A stretch of DNA of 64,000 bases from Acinetobacter nosocomialis NIPH 2119 (lineage in GTDB: Bacteria; Pseudomonadota; Gammaproteobacteria; Pseudomonadales; Moraxellaceae): positions 385,556-449,555 of the forward strand of contig NZ_KB849239.1 of NCBI RefSeq assembly GCF_000368085.1, read 5' to 3'. The translations under genes and the position numbers were made by a program. This document shows positions 8,762-16,961 of the stretch, in pieces (the stretch's first letter is position 1; each line of letters opens with the position of its first letter). Below the pieces are notes generated by a model that ran no database searches, was not told the DNA's origin, and worked only from the letters and a program-made list of their open reading frames with translations.

Positions 8762-10116
8762 AAACGAATCGCTCCTCTTTGCAGTCTCAACTGGTTAAAA
8801 CCACTATGTGGAGCAGTATCGTAGTGGGACTGCTCGCTTTAAGCTTGCTTACCATATTTTCGATTTATCACAACATGTCAGTGCAAGATGAAATCATGGA
8901 TGAAATTTCAGATACGTTATTGGTTTCTGATCTCTCTAAACATTCTATGAGACAATTTGACGAGCTCAGTGATGAGTTTGATATTCAATATGAATTATTA
9001 AATTCTGGTCAATTGCTTACTCATTCTCATACCTACCAACATGAACTTTTCGAACAAGGTAATTTATCAAAAGGTTTTTCATATTTTTGGTTTGATGGTC
9101 AATTATGGCGTAGTCTGGCCGCACAACAAAAAGATTCAGAGCTGCAAGTTGAGGTTTTTCAACCCATGAGTACTCGTGTTGAAGAGGTACTCAAAGCACT
9201 CGCTGGATATAGTGGTCTTATGGTTTTGTTCTGGCTACTACAATGGGTCATTGTAAGTTGGCGTACCGAACAACAATTGGCGGCTCTCAATCTACTCTCT
9301 AAACGTATTGCTCAAAAAACCGCATCAAATTTAGAACCGATTCAAGACCCAGATGTCATTACAGAAATTCAACCCGTCATAGATGCATTAAACCAGTTAC
9401 TTGCAAGGCTCCAAAGGGCACTCGTTGCTGAACAGCGATTTACCGCAGATGCATCACATGAATTACGTTCACCTTTATCTGCCATACAAATGCGTCTGCA
9501 AGTTTTACAACGTAAATATCAGCATATTCCAGAGCTTGATCAAGACTTTGAACGCATCCAAGAAGACGTTTCAAGAAGTACCAAAATTCTTGAAAATTTA
9601 CTGCTTCTTGCTCGTTTGGAACCTAATGAAATAGAACAACCAGAACTCTTTAAGAGTGTGATTGATTTAAACCATCTATTGGCTCGAGTAATTGAAACTG
9701 TAAGCATGGATGCACAAGCCAAACAAATGATGATTGAGACAAATATTTTGTCAAATGAAACCAAAATATTTGCAAATGAAGAATTACTTTTCATTGCTTT
9801 TAGAAATCTGTTTGATAATGCGATTCGCTATAGTCCTATGTTGGGTTTTATTCATGTTGAGCTCAGTCATGATCAGCAACAATTAAAAATTTCTATAGAA
9901 GACACTGGAAATGGCGTAGATGATGAAGTTTTAAGACGTCTAGGACAGCGTTTTTTTCGTGTATTAGGTACGCAGCAACAAGGCTCAGGATTAGGACTAT
10001 CAATTACTAAAAAAATTATTCAACTCCATGGTGGGGAACTGCAATTTATGCATGCAAACCAAGGTGGTTTAAAAGTTGAGGTGACATTGCCTTTTAATCA
10101 TGAAATACAAAAATAG
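8758..10116 (+). CDS. qseC: Sensor histidine kinase, QseC-like
   Basis: The 452-residue inner-membrane kinase has two transmembrane segments (about residues 19-40 and 152-170) flanking a periplasmic sensor of about 110 residues, then a linker. The HisKA domain carries FTADASHELRSPLSAIQMR (phospho-His near 236), and the ATPase domain has NLFDNAIRYSP, DTGNGVDDE and GSGLGLSI boxes. It is encoded with, and overlaps, its response regulator. Its stop codon lies inside the stem of a terminator. The ligand is unknown; the QseC name rests on family resemblance and gene order. Confidence 0.85.
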   Translation: MKTNRSSLQSQLVKTTMWSSIVVGLLALSLLTIFSIYHNMSVQDEIMDEISDTLLVSDLSKHSMRQFDELSDEFDIQYELLNSGQLLTHSHTYQHELFEQGNLSKGFSYFWFDGQLWRSLAAQQKDSELQVEVFQPMSTRVEEVLKALAGYSGLMVLFWLLQWVIVSWRTEQQLAALNLLSKRIAQKTASNLEPIQDPDVITEIQPVIDALNQLLARLQRALVAEQRFTADASHELRSPLSAIQMRLQVLQRKYQHIPELDQDFERIQEDVSRSTKILENLLLLARLEPNEIEQPELFKSVIDLNHLLARVIETVSMDAQAKQMMIETNILSNETKIFANEELLFIAFRNLFDNAIRYSPMLGFIHVELSHDQQQLKISIEDTGNGVDDEVLRRLGQRFFRVLGTQQQGSGLGLSITKKIIQLHGGELQFMHANQGGLKVEVTLPFNHEIQK

Positions 10117-10143
10117 CATGGTTGCCCATGCTATCCATTTTTT
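10113..10143. terminator. Terminator between qseC-like gene and hemP
   Basis: The stem ATAGCATGG / CCATGCTAT with a TTGC loop overlaps the qseC stop and is followed by CCATTTTTTG. Confidence 0.8.
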
Positions 10144-10181
10144 GTTTTCCCACGAATATTATTGAAACGCGAGGGTAGTTC

Positions 10182-10352
10182 TTATTTAGTTAAAATGAGA
10201 CGGTTATTACGAGTAAGGCGTAGGCGGTATTCCTCGCCAGCATGCATAATTCGAATTTCACGACCTAATGCAAATAGGTTGTTAGAATGCAGCATTGGTA
10301 AGGCATGAGCTGAGTCAGTGTTACGAGTAAATAAGCTAAAAGGTGCGTTCAT
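10182..10352 (-). CDS. hemP: Hemin uptake protein HemP
   Basis: This is a 56-residue protein whose C-terminal half, GREIRIMHAGEEYRLRLTRN followed by NRLILTK, is the HemP/HmuP signature. HemP-type proteins are small, iron-regulated factors needed for haem uptake or for expression of haem receptors. The open frame extends up to 10418, but the ATG at 10352 is chosen because a GGAG site lies about 8 nt upstream of it and because a Fur box (10385-10403) would otherwise fall inside the coding region. No haem receptor or transporter gene is adjacent, so it stands alone here. Confidence 0.88.
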   Translation of the reverse strand: MNAPFSLFTRNTDSAHALPMLHSNNLFALGREIRIMHAGEEYRLRLTRNNRLILTK

Positions 10353-10384
10353 TTGTTGTGCTCCGTGGTATATTCTTGAACGAT

Positions 10385-10403
10385 TTAAATGATAATCATT
10401 ATC
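10385..10403 (-). promoter_or_regulatory. Fur box upstream of hemP
   Basis: GATAATCATTATC at 10391-10403 matches 13 of 13 positions of the right part of the 19-bp Fur consensus, and the left six bases match partly. It lies just upstream of the chosen hemP start and predicts iron repression. Confidence 0.8.
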
Positions 10404-10488
10404 GAATAGATCTGTCAATGAGATTTTAAAGAATTTATAAATTGATAAAATTTGCTTACACTTGGGAAAAATTTGAGTGAGTAGAAAA

Positions 10489-11391
10489 ATGCCTAAACCG
10501 ATAGTCGATGTCGCAATAGCTATCTTAATTCATCGCGGAAAAATATTAGTTGGATGGCGTGGTGAACAGCAGCATCAAGGTGGAAAGCATGAGTTTCCAG
10601 GAGGAAAGGTTGAGCAGGGTGAAACGCTTGAAGAAGCATGCCGCCGTGAAATTTATGAAGAAGTCGGTATTGGTTTAAAAGATTGGCATCAGTTTGATTA
10701 TATTCACCATGAATATGATGACATTATCGTCAACCTTCATTTGTTCCATAGCTATGTACCTGATGAATTATTAAATCTTATTCATCAGCCTTGGACATGG
10801 TATACGCGTGATCAGCTAGTTAACTTAAACTTCCCGAAAGCCAATAAAGATATTATTAAAAGATTGTATTGGCCACATTTTATTAAAATTAGCGCTACGC
10901 TCACACTACCCGAAAATGATAAAACTTTAGTGTATTGGCGCAGTGAAAAAGATAATGTTAGTGAGGATGATCTAGAAAAATTAGCTCTTTTAGATACAAA
11001 TCAGCTTTCAAAATTAATTGTGAATGTCGATACTTGGCACAAACTAAAACCTGATTTAAAAAGCCGTATAAAAACAGTACATCTTAAACAGTCGCAATTA
11101 ATGAGTTTGCATAAAGGCGACTTAGAAGTGGGAGTACGCTTTATTGCTGCTTGCCACGATGCGGTTTCTTTACAGCATGCTCAGCAAATTGGTTGTGATG
11201 CTGTTTTTGTAAGCCCTGTCAAAGTAACAGAGACCCATCCTGACGCTAGCGCATTAGGGTGGGATCGTTTTGCTGACTTAATTGACAAATGCCAGATTCC
11301 CGTCTTTGCTTTAGGGGGCATGAGTCCTGATGATTTAGCCACAGCACAGCAATATGATGCGTATGGCTTGGCTGGTATTCGTAATTTTTAA
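10489..11391 (+). CDS. Nudix hydrolase (MutT-like) fused to a ThiE/TenI-like domain
   Basis: The roughly 300-residue two-domain protein begins with a MutT-type Nudix hydrolase: the Nudix box is GGKVEQGETLEEACRREIYE plus EVGI (about residues 34-57), typical of 8-oxo-dGTP sanitising enzymes. The second half (about 145-300) resembles thiamine-phosphate synthase/TenI barrels, with GVRFIAACHD, VFVSPVKVTETHP and FALGGMSPDDLA. Such fusions occur in other gammaproteobacteria; the role of the second domain is unclear. The frame opens at a GTG (10477), but the ATG at 10489 fits the ribosome-binding site GAGTGAG better. It converges on the lpoP-like gene. Confidence 0.85.
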   Translation: MPKPIVDVAIAILIHRGKILVGWRGEQQHQGGKHEFPGGKVEQGETLEEACRREIYEEVGIGLKDWHQFDYIHHEYDDIIVNLHLFHSYVPDELLNLIHQPWTWYTRDQLVNLNFPKANKDIIKRLYWPHFIKISATLTLPENDKTLVYWRSEKDNVSEDDLEKLALLDTNQLSKLIVNVDTWHKLKPDLKSRIKTVHLKQSQLMSLHKGDLEVGVRFIAACHDAVSLQHAQQIGCDAVFVSPVKVTETHPDASALGWDRFADLIDKCQIPVFALGGMSPDDLATAQQYDAYGLAGIRNF

Positions 11392-11401
11392 AAAGACATA
11401 A

Positions 11402-11433
11402 AAGCATTAAAAGCTAGAGCGCTTTTAATGCTT
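11402..11433. terminator. Hairpin between Nudix-ThiE gene and lpoP-like gene
   Basis: A perfect 13-bp stem (AAGCATTAAAAGC / GCTTTTAATGCTT) with a 6-nt loop includes the last codons and stop of the convergent lipoprotein gene. The T tracts are short, so terminator strength is uncertain. Confidence 0.6.
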
Positions 11434-11965
11434 GCTGAGCTTCCTGAACAGTTTTTGGGTTATTACGTTGTTGACCCGCTTTTAAAATGGTTAGCCAAAG
11501 CTGTTTTTTCATCGCTTGGCTCTGAGCAAAGCTTAAACCACGTCTTGCAAGAGACTCAGCATTAGCATATTGCTGTTTATGATTTGCAGTCAGTGCAAGA
11601 AATAAATAAGTCTCGGCAGCCTGTGGAGCTAAACGCTGGGCTTGAAGGGCGTAGCGCTCTGCATCTGACCATTGCTGGTTTTTGTAAGCTTGCTCAGTTT
11701 TTTGCATTAAAGTTTTAAAAGCTGGTAACTGGCTTCCATCATCATTAAAGCGTTGGGGCTTTTTCTGCTGAGGAACAATCACCTGTAAACTTTTACGTTG
11801 AATATCTGGATGATCATAGGGTGTAATTTTTACACCAGATGGTGTCTCAGCATTCTTTTTCTCAGTAACAGGTGGTGTTTTCTCTTTTGGAGCTGAATGA
11901 TCCGGTAAAGTTGTACAGCCGACCATAAGTACAGCACCAATATAAAAAACACCTTTCTTTAACAT
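11414..11965 (-). CDS. lpoP: TPR lipoprotein, LpoP-like activator of PBP1b
   Basis: The 183-residue lipoprotein has a signal peptide ending in the lipobox LMVGC (Cys near 17), a proline- and lysine-rich linker (about 20-85), and tetratricopeptide-like helices (about 85-165, for example EQAYKNQQWSDAERYALQAQ). It is immediately downstream (21 bp) of the PBP1b gene. In Pseudomonas and Acinetobacter, PBP1b is activated by the TPR lipoprotein LpoP, encoded beside it, instead of the enterobacterial LpoB. Architecture and position fit that role; activation itself is inferred. It would be anchored in the outer membrane and reach through the wall to PBP1b. Confidence 0.78.
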   Translation of the reverse strand: MLKKGVFYIGAVLMVGCTTLPDHSAPKEKTPPVTEKKNAETPSGVKITPYDHPDIQRKSLQVIVPQQKKPQRFNDDGSQLPAFKTLMQKTEQAYKNQQWSDAERYALQAQRLAPQAAETYLFLALTANHKQQYANAESLARRGLSFAQSQAMKKQLWLTILKAGQQRNNPKTVQEAQQALKAL

Positions 11966-11985
11966 ATCCTGTTTCCTGTTAATGC

Positions 11986-14382
11986 TTAGTTGTTATAACT
12001 ACCACTAGAAATCACTCGTGTGTTATTCGACAGATCTTGTTCCATCTGGCTTTCACTCTCACGAATATAGCTATCGCTATTATCCGGTTGAGAAGCTGGT
12101 GCTGTGTTATCACTTTGTGGTGCGTATGTTGGATCAACTTGATAATACGGTGCTCCACATGGCGTAGCACGATGCGGAACCGTATGTGTCAGCATAGGGA
12201 TATACATCGCGCCAGCACAAGCTTGTGCTGATAAATCACCTGTTGCATGGTCAATCCATTGCCACTGTACCGTGTCTGGCTGACGTAGATTTACTGGTGT
12301 TTGACGTAATTGTTTCATCACATTAATCCACACTGGTAATGCACCAGATGAACCTGTTAAGCCAGTTACTTTGTTGTCATCTAGACCTAACCATACTACA
12401 GCGACATGGTTCCCGGAATAACCGGCAAACCATGAGTCACGTGTATCGTTAGTTGTACCTGATTTACCAGCCAATTTTAAAGTAGGAGGTAAGCTGTTAT
12501 ACGCTGCGCGGCCCGTACCTGATGACATGACCTGTTGTAGGCCATAGTTCATGATATAGCCAACCGAAGGGTCAATGGTTTGTTGTACGTTTAAACCATA
12601 ACGATCAAGTAAACGGCCATTTGCATCTACCACAGAACGAATCGCACGAGTTGGATATTTGAAACCACCTGTAGCGAAGTTTTCATAAATACCGAGTACT
12701 TCCATTGGTGACATATTAACTGCACCAAGGAAAATAGAAGGGTAGGCTGGAATTGGTGATTCAACACCAAATTTTCTTAAGTTGTTGGTAAAAGTAGATA
12801 ACCCAAATTCTTGACCTAGACGAACTGCAGATAGGTTGTAAGAGTTTGCTAAGGCTTCACTTAAACTTACAACGCCATGACCACCGCCACTATAGTTTTT
12901 CGGTGTCCAGCTTTTACCGCCATCTACAGGAATGCTAATAGGAGCATCTTCGATCTTACTTGCCCAGTTATAACGTCCAGACTCAATTGCACTTAAATAA
13001 ATAACTGGCTTCAATAAAGAACCGACTTGACGTTTTGCATCTAAAGCACGGTTAAAGCCAGTAAAATCTTGAGTTGAGCCAACGGCTGCAATCAACTCAC
13101 CATTTTCAGGATGTGCAATCAGTACCGCACCTTGCAAGTTTTTCAAGCGGGCAGGGTTACTTTGAGTAAGACGTTCTACAGATGCTTTAAATGCATCTTG
13201 AACCTGAGTTTGTGCAATTGGGTCCAAGGTCGTAAAAATACGTAATCCTTGATTAGTTAAATCGCTTTCCTGATATTCGGTACGTAACTGACGGCGCACA
13301 ATATCTAGGAAATCAGGGAATTTTGCAGGACCTAAGCTTGGCTTGCTGAGAACACCTAAAGGACGTGCAATTTCAGTTTCATATTCGGCTTGAGTTAAAT
13401 AACCCATTACACGCATGTTATTCAATACTGTATCGCGACGATTTTTTGCTCCTTCAGGGTTTTTCCAAGGGTTATATAAAGATGGCCCTTGAACTAAACC
13501 GACTAAATAAGCTTGTTGCGCGACATTAAGTTCACGAAGTGGTAAACCAAAATAAAACTGCGAAGCCAAGCCATAACCATTAATTGAATAGTTACCATTT
13601 TGGCCTAAATTTACTTCATTTAAATAAGCTTCTAAAATTTCATCTTTGCTGTAATGAAGCTCAATAAGTAAAGCCATTAATGCTTCATTAACTTTACGCT
13701 TTAATGTACGTTCAGGGGTTAGATAGAAATTTTTGACTAACTGTTGTGTCAGGGTTGAACCACCTTGGCGACGTCCTCCAGTGACATTACTTACTAAAGC
13801 ACGTGCTGTACCACGAATTGAAATACCGTGGTGATGGTAGAAATTACGGTCTTCTGTAGAAATTAAAGCTTCAATGAGTGGTTTAGGAACATTATTGAGT
13901 TTGATCAGAACACGGTCTTCATTATGCTGAGGATAGATCCCACCAATCAGTAAAGGTTCTAAACGAGCCACACCTGTTGAAGAAGGTTTTGTACTGCGTA
14001 CCTCTGCAACTTGGTCGTTTGTAAAGCTAAGTTCTAAAACTTGTTCCGGTTCTACGCTATCACCATAGTCAAAACCGCGTGTATGTACATACATGTTGCT
14101 GCCTTGAGCAACGAAGGTTCCAGACTTGTCATAATTACTTGAAGTTTTGTAACCTAATAATTTTAATTCTTGGGTAAAATTTGCTTGAGTAATGGGTGCA
14201 TTATTATAAATTTCCAGAGGCCGAGCGAACACTTTGGCAGGAATGTCCCAGCGCTGTCCTTCAAATTTTTCACGGATAATATTATCTAAACGAATCAGAT
14301 AGATACTAAGAGCAATAAAAGCACCAATCACCAATATGGAAAAAATTAGCGCGAAGAAACCGATACCACGTTCAAACTTCAT
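11986..14382 (-). CDS. mrcB: Penicillin-binding protein 1B
   Basis: The 798-residue bifunctional class A PBP has an N-terminal membrane anchor (about 10-30) and a UB2H-like region. The glycosyltransferase 51 domain carries EDRNFYHHHGISIRG and GGSTLTQQLVKNF, and the transpeptidase domain carries SLLK (active Ser near 458), SYN and KSGT motifs. It polymerises and cross-links peptidoglycan at the inner membrane. The C-terminal tail is Ser/Asn/Gln-rich. The lpoP-like gene follows by 21 bp, so the enzyme and its likely activator are co-transcribed. All catalytic motifs are present. Confidence 0.95.
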   Translation of the reverse strand: MKFERGIGFFALIFSILVIGAFIALSIYLIRLDNIIREKFEGQRWDIPAKVFARPLEIYNNAPITQANFTQELKLLGYKTSSNYDKSGTFVAQGSNMYVHTRGFDYGDSVEPEQVLELSFTNDQVAEVRSTKPSSTGVARLEPLLIGGIYPQHNEDRVLIKLNNVPKPLIEALISTEDRNFYHHHGISIRGTARALVSNVTGGRRQGGSTLTQQLVKNFYLTPERTLKRKVNEALMALLIELHYSKDEILEAYLNEVNLGQNGNYSINGYGLASQFYFGLPLRELNVAQQAYLVGLVQGPSLYNPWKNPEGAKNRRDTVLNNMRVMGYLTQAEYETEIARPLGVLSKPSLGPAKFPDFLDIVRRQLRTEYQESDLTNQGLRIFTTLDPIAQTQVQDAFKASVERLTQSNPARLKNLQGAVLIAHPENGELIAAVGSTQDFTGFNRALDAKRQVGSLLKPVIYLSAIESGRYNWASKIEDAPISIPVDGGKSWTPKNYSGGGHGVVSLSEALANSYNLSAVRLGQEFGLSTFTNNLRKFGVESPIPAYPSIFLGAVNMSPMEVLGIYENFATGGFKYPTRAIRSVVDANGRLLDRYGLNVQQTIDPSVGYIMNYGLQQVMSSGTGRAAYNSLPPTLKLAGKSGTTNDTRDSWFAGYSGNHVAVVWLGLDDNKVTGLTGSSGALPVWINVMKQLRQTPVNLRQPDTVQWQWIDHATGDLSAQACAGAMYIPMLTHTVPHRATPCGAPYYQVDPTYAPQSDNTAPASQPDNSDSYIRESESQMEQDLSNNTRVISSGSYNN

Positions 14383-14567
14383 ATAAATGAGATAAAACCC
14401 TAAACAATACGTTAATGATGCGATAGCTTGTCATCAATTTGCAATGATAAAACTGTGAATAAATGGAAAACTTAGATTGAATTTTACAGCATCTTGTTGT
14501 TATGTTTTTTTAAATTAATCAGGTTAATGTTATGATAGCGTAGAATCGCAGCGGAGCTTACTCATTC

Positions 14568-15476
14568 GTGCAAATTTCACATAAGTCCTTCAGAAACGTC
14601 GGGTTAATTGGTCGACCGGATAAATCATCAGTTGTAGAAACACTATGTTTAATTCATGACCATTTGCTAAGTTTAGGCCTAAACCCCATTTTTGATCAGG
14701 AAACTGCCGAATTAGTGCCCTATGATCATGCACAAGTTGTTAGTCGTCACTTATTAGGTGAAGTTGCTGATCTGGTGATTGTAGTAGGTGGAGATGGTTC
14801 TTTACTTCATGCAGCTAGAGCTTTAGTTCGCTACAATACACCTGTCATTGGAATTAACCGTGGGCGTTTAGGATTTTTAACCGATATTAAGCCTGCGGAA
14901 GCTATTTTTAAACTTGATCAGGTATTACAAGGTCATTTCCAACTTGATCGCCGTTTCTTGCTTGAAATGGAAGTACGGACCAATGGTGAAGTCATTTATG
15001 ATGCAATTGCTTTAAATGACGTTGTACTACACTCAGGTAAGTCGGTACATATGATCGACTTTGAACTTAATATTGATGGTCAATATGTTTACCGTCAGCA
15101 TAGTGATGGTTTAATTGTTTCGACCCCGACAGGATCAACTGCTTATGCATTGTCAGGTGGTGGTCCAATTTTACATCCGAGTATGGATGCTATTGCATTA
15201 GTCCCTATGCACCCCCATACATTATCTTCACGCCCAATCGTAGTTGGTGGGCAAAGTGAAATTAAAATCGTCATTCGCGAAAATCGGGTATTACCGATGG
15301 TGAGTGCAGATGGGCAACATAGTGTATCGCTCAATATTGGTGACAGTTTGCACATCCGCAAACACCCATTTAAATTAAGTTTATTACACCCACCAGGTTA
15401 TGATTTCTATATGGCTTGTCGTACCAAACTGGGTTGGAACCAAGATTTTGAATCTTTTCAAAGAGATGAATCATGA
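14568..15476 (+). CDS. nadK: NAD kinase
   Basis: The 302-residue NAD kinase carries GGDGSLLHAAR (about 72-82, GGDG catalytic motif), the NRGRLGFLTDI segment and the conserved DGLIVSTPTGSTAYALSGGG. It phosphorylates NAD to NADP in the cytosol. The start is a GTG at 14568. Its end overlaps the following DUF1315 gene by 4 bp, indicating a two-gene operon. Length and motifs are standard. Confidence 0.95.
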   Translation: MQISHKSFRNVGLIGRPDKSSVVETLCLIHDHLLSLGLNPIFDQETAELVPYDHAQVVSRHLLGEVADLVIVVGGDGSLLHAARALVRYNTPVIGINRGRLGFLTDIKPAEAIFKLDQVLQGHFQLDRRFLLEMEVRTNGEVIYDAIALNDVVLHSGKSVHMIDFELNIDGQYVYRQHSDGLIVSTPTGSTAYALSGGGPILHPSMDAIALVPMHPHTLSSRPIVVGGQSEIKIVIRENRVLPMVSADGQHSVSLNIGDSLHIRKHPFKLSLLHPPGYDFYMACRTKLGWNQDFESFQRDES

Positions 15477-15745
15477 ATATTGAACAAATGCTATCTGTTT
15501 TAAACCCTGAAATTGTAGAGCGTTTAAAAACAGCAGTAGAAATTGGTAAATGGCCAAATGGTGTTGTTTTAACGAAAGAGCAGCGCGAAACATGTATGCA
15601 AGCTGTGATTGCTTGGGAGTTAAAGAACTTACCAGAAGAACAGCGTAGCGGTTATATTGACCGTGGTACAAAAGAAGAGGGTGAGGTTTGTGAAGATGAT
15701 CATCACAAGCATGAGCCTGAATTTAAACCGATTCGTTTTGTTTAA
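15473..15745 (+). CDS. YeaC-like DUF1315 family protein
   Basis: The 90-residue cytosolic protein has the DUF1315 (YeaC) pattern: EIVERLKTAVEIGKWPNG, LTKEQRETCMQAVIAWE and NLPEEQRSGYI. The acidic, His-rich tail DDHHKHEPEF could bind metal, but that is speculation. It overlaps nadK by 4 bp and is probably translated from the same message. The molecular function of the family is unknown. Confidence 0.85.
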   Translation: MNIEQMLSVLNPEIVERLKTAVEIGKWPNGVVLTKEQRETCMQAVIAWELKNLPEEQRSGYIDRGTKEEGEVCEDDHHKHEPEFKPIRFV

Positions 15746-15787
15746 AACCGTATTTTAAAACAAAAGAATAAATCCTAGTTAGCATTT

Positions 15788-15889
15788 GCTATCGCGTCGG
15801 CGACATGGATGTCGCCAGTTGAGCAACAGTACATGGAAGTACTGTTTGCTCAACAAAAGCTTTTTGTTACTTTTCATCTTTGAAAAGTA
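15788..15889 (+). repeat. Three-hairpin intergenic repeat element, copy A
   Basis: This 102-bp element lies between the convergent yeaC-like and ybiB genes. It has three hairpins: GGCGAC-ATGGAT-GTCGCC (15799-15816); an extended one at 15819-15853 with loop ATGGAA and one bulge; and TACTTTTCA-TCTT-TGAAAAGTA (15868-15889). A second, diverged copy lies inverted at 33637-33738, with stems preserved by compensatory changes. I do not recognise a named family. It may act as a REP-like DNA element or as a transcribed structured RNA, and its position would also allow a terminator role. Confidence 0.85.
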
Positions 15890-15956
15890 AGTATTGCCTA
15901 TATGTAGCAATATAAGAAAAACATGCTATAGAAGGCTGTATGGTCTTATATTAGTT

Positions 15957-16961
15957 TTATTGGCTTGAATTACGTGTTTCCCATAACACTTTTGCTTTTT
16001 GCATTGCTTCCTCAAAATTAGAAACAACGCCCATGGTATATAACGCAATACCCATAGTTTCTGTTACGGCCATTTCCCCATATTCATGATTTTGCTTTCC
16101 AAGCCAGACCGCTTTAAAGGTTGCTAAGTCTAACTCTTCTTCAATTGGACTACGTTCAGGCGTAAGCTTTGGCAACTCATGCTCATAGAGTTCACCATTT
16201 TTAATACCGCAAATGAGAGTTTTAGCATCGGGGTTTCGTTCAAATTCACCGCCTTCACCTTTAATGACTGCACTATTTTGATAGCCTAAGCGAAGCGCAC
16301 TATGTTGATGAGAGGTTCTATACGCGGGATGGAATATCGCTTGTAAGGTGGCTTTCGCATTAAATGGGTTAATGAGACGAGCCAAAGTGTGAATAGGTGA
16401 GCGTAAACCCATCACATTTCTCAAAGAAATTAAATCGCTTAAAACAGGTGAAATTACATCTAATGGTAAGTAAGCAAAATTCTGTTCGGCCAATTGTGTG
16501 CGGACTTCTTGTTCAGAATGGCAAATTTTATAATCTAAATATTGCAAAACTTGTTCGGTATAGACCCGGTTAATCGTATGTCCAGAAGCGCCATGCATGA
16601 CGATTTTATAGCCGTGGTGAGCAAGAGTAAGAGCTGCTAATAAAAACCAAGGGTAATGTTTCCGCTTGCCTGCATAAGATGACCAGTCCAAGTCCACATC
16701 TAAAGGTTGAAAATTAAGTTGGTCTTTGGTGGCTTGTACAAAGCCTGCAAGCTCATCAATGGACTCTTCTTTAACACGTAGCAGCATTAAAAAAGCACCC
16801 AACTGAACATCAAGAACTTCACCTTTTAAAATCATGGTAAAAGCCTGATAGGCCTCTTCATAACTTAGTGAGCGAGAGCCGGTTTTCCCCTTACCTAAAA
16901 TACGGACATATTGAGCAAAGGGATGTTCAGCATCTTTATAGATATTACGTTTAGTATTCAT
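15957..16961 (-). CDS. ybiB: YbiB-type nucleic-acid-binding TrpD2 family protein
   Basis: The 334-residue protein has the anthranilate phosphoribosyltransferase fold of the YbiB/TrpD2 family: AQYVRILGKGKTGSRSLSYE at the N-terminus, a conserved HGASGHTINR segment, and GEGGEFERNPD near residue 235. YbiB proteins lack TrpD catalysis and bind nucleic acid, and are linked to LexA/stress regulation in enterobacteria. It is monocistronic and convergent with the nadK operon. The physiological role here is not evident. Confidence 0.85.
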   Translation of the reverse strand: MNTKRNIYKDAEHPFAQYVRILGKGKTGSRSLSYEEAYQAFTMILKGEVLDVQLGAFLMLLRVKEESIDELAGFVQATKDQLNFQPLDVDLDWSSYAGKRKHYPWFLLAALTLAHHGYKIVMHGASGHTINRVYTEQVLQYLDYKICHSEQEVRTQLAEQNFAYLPLDVISPVLSDLISLRNVMGLRSPIHTLARLINPFNAKATLQAIFHPAYRTSHQHSALRLGYQNSAVIKGEGGEFERNPDAKTLICGIKNGELYEHELPKLTPERSPIEEELDLATFKAVWLGKQNHEYGEMAVTETMGIALYTMGVVSNFEEAMQKAKVLWETRNSSQ

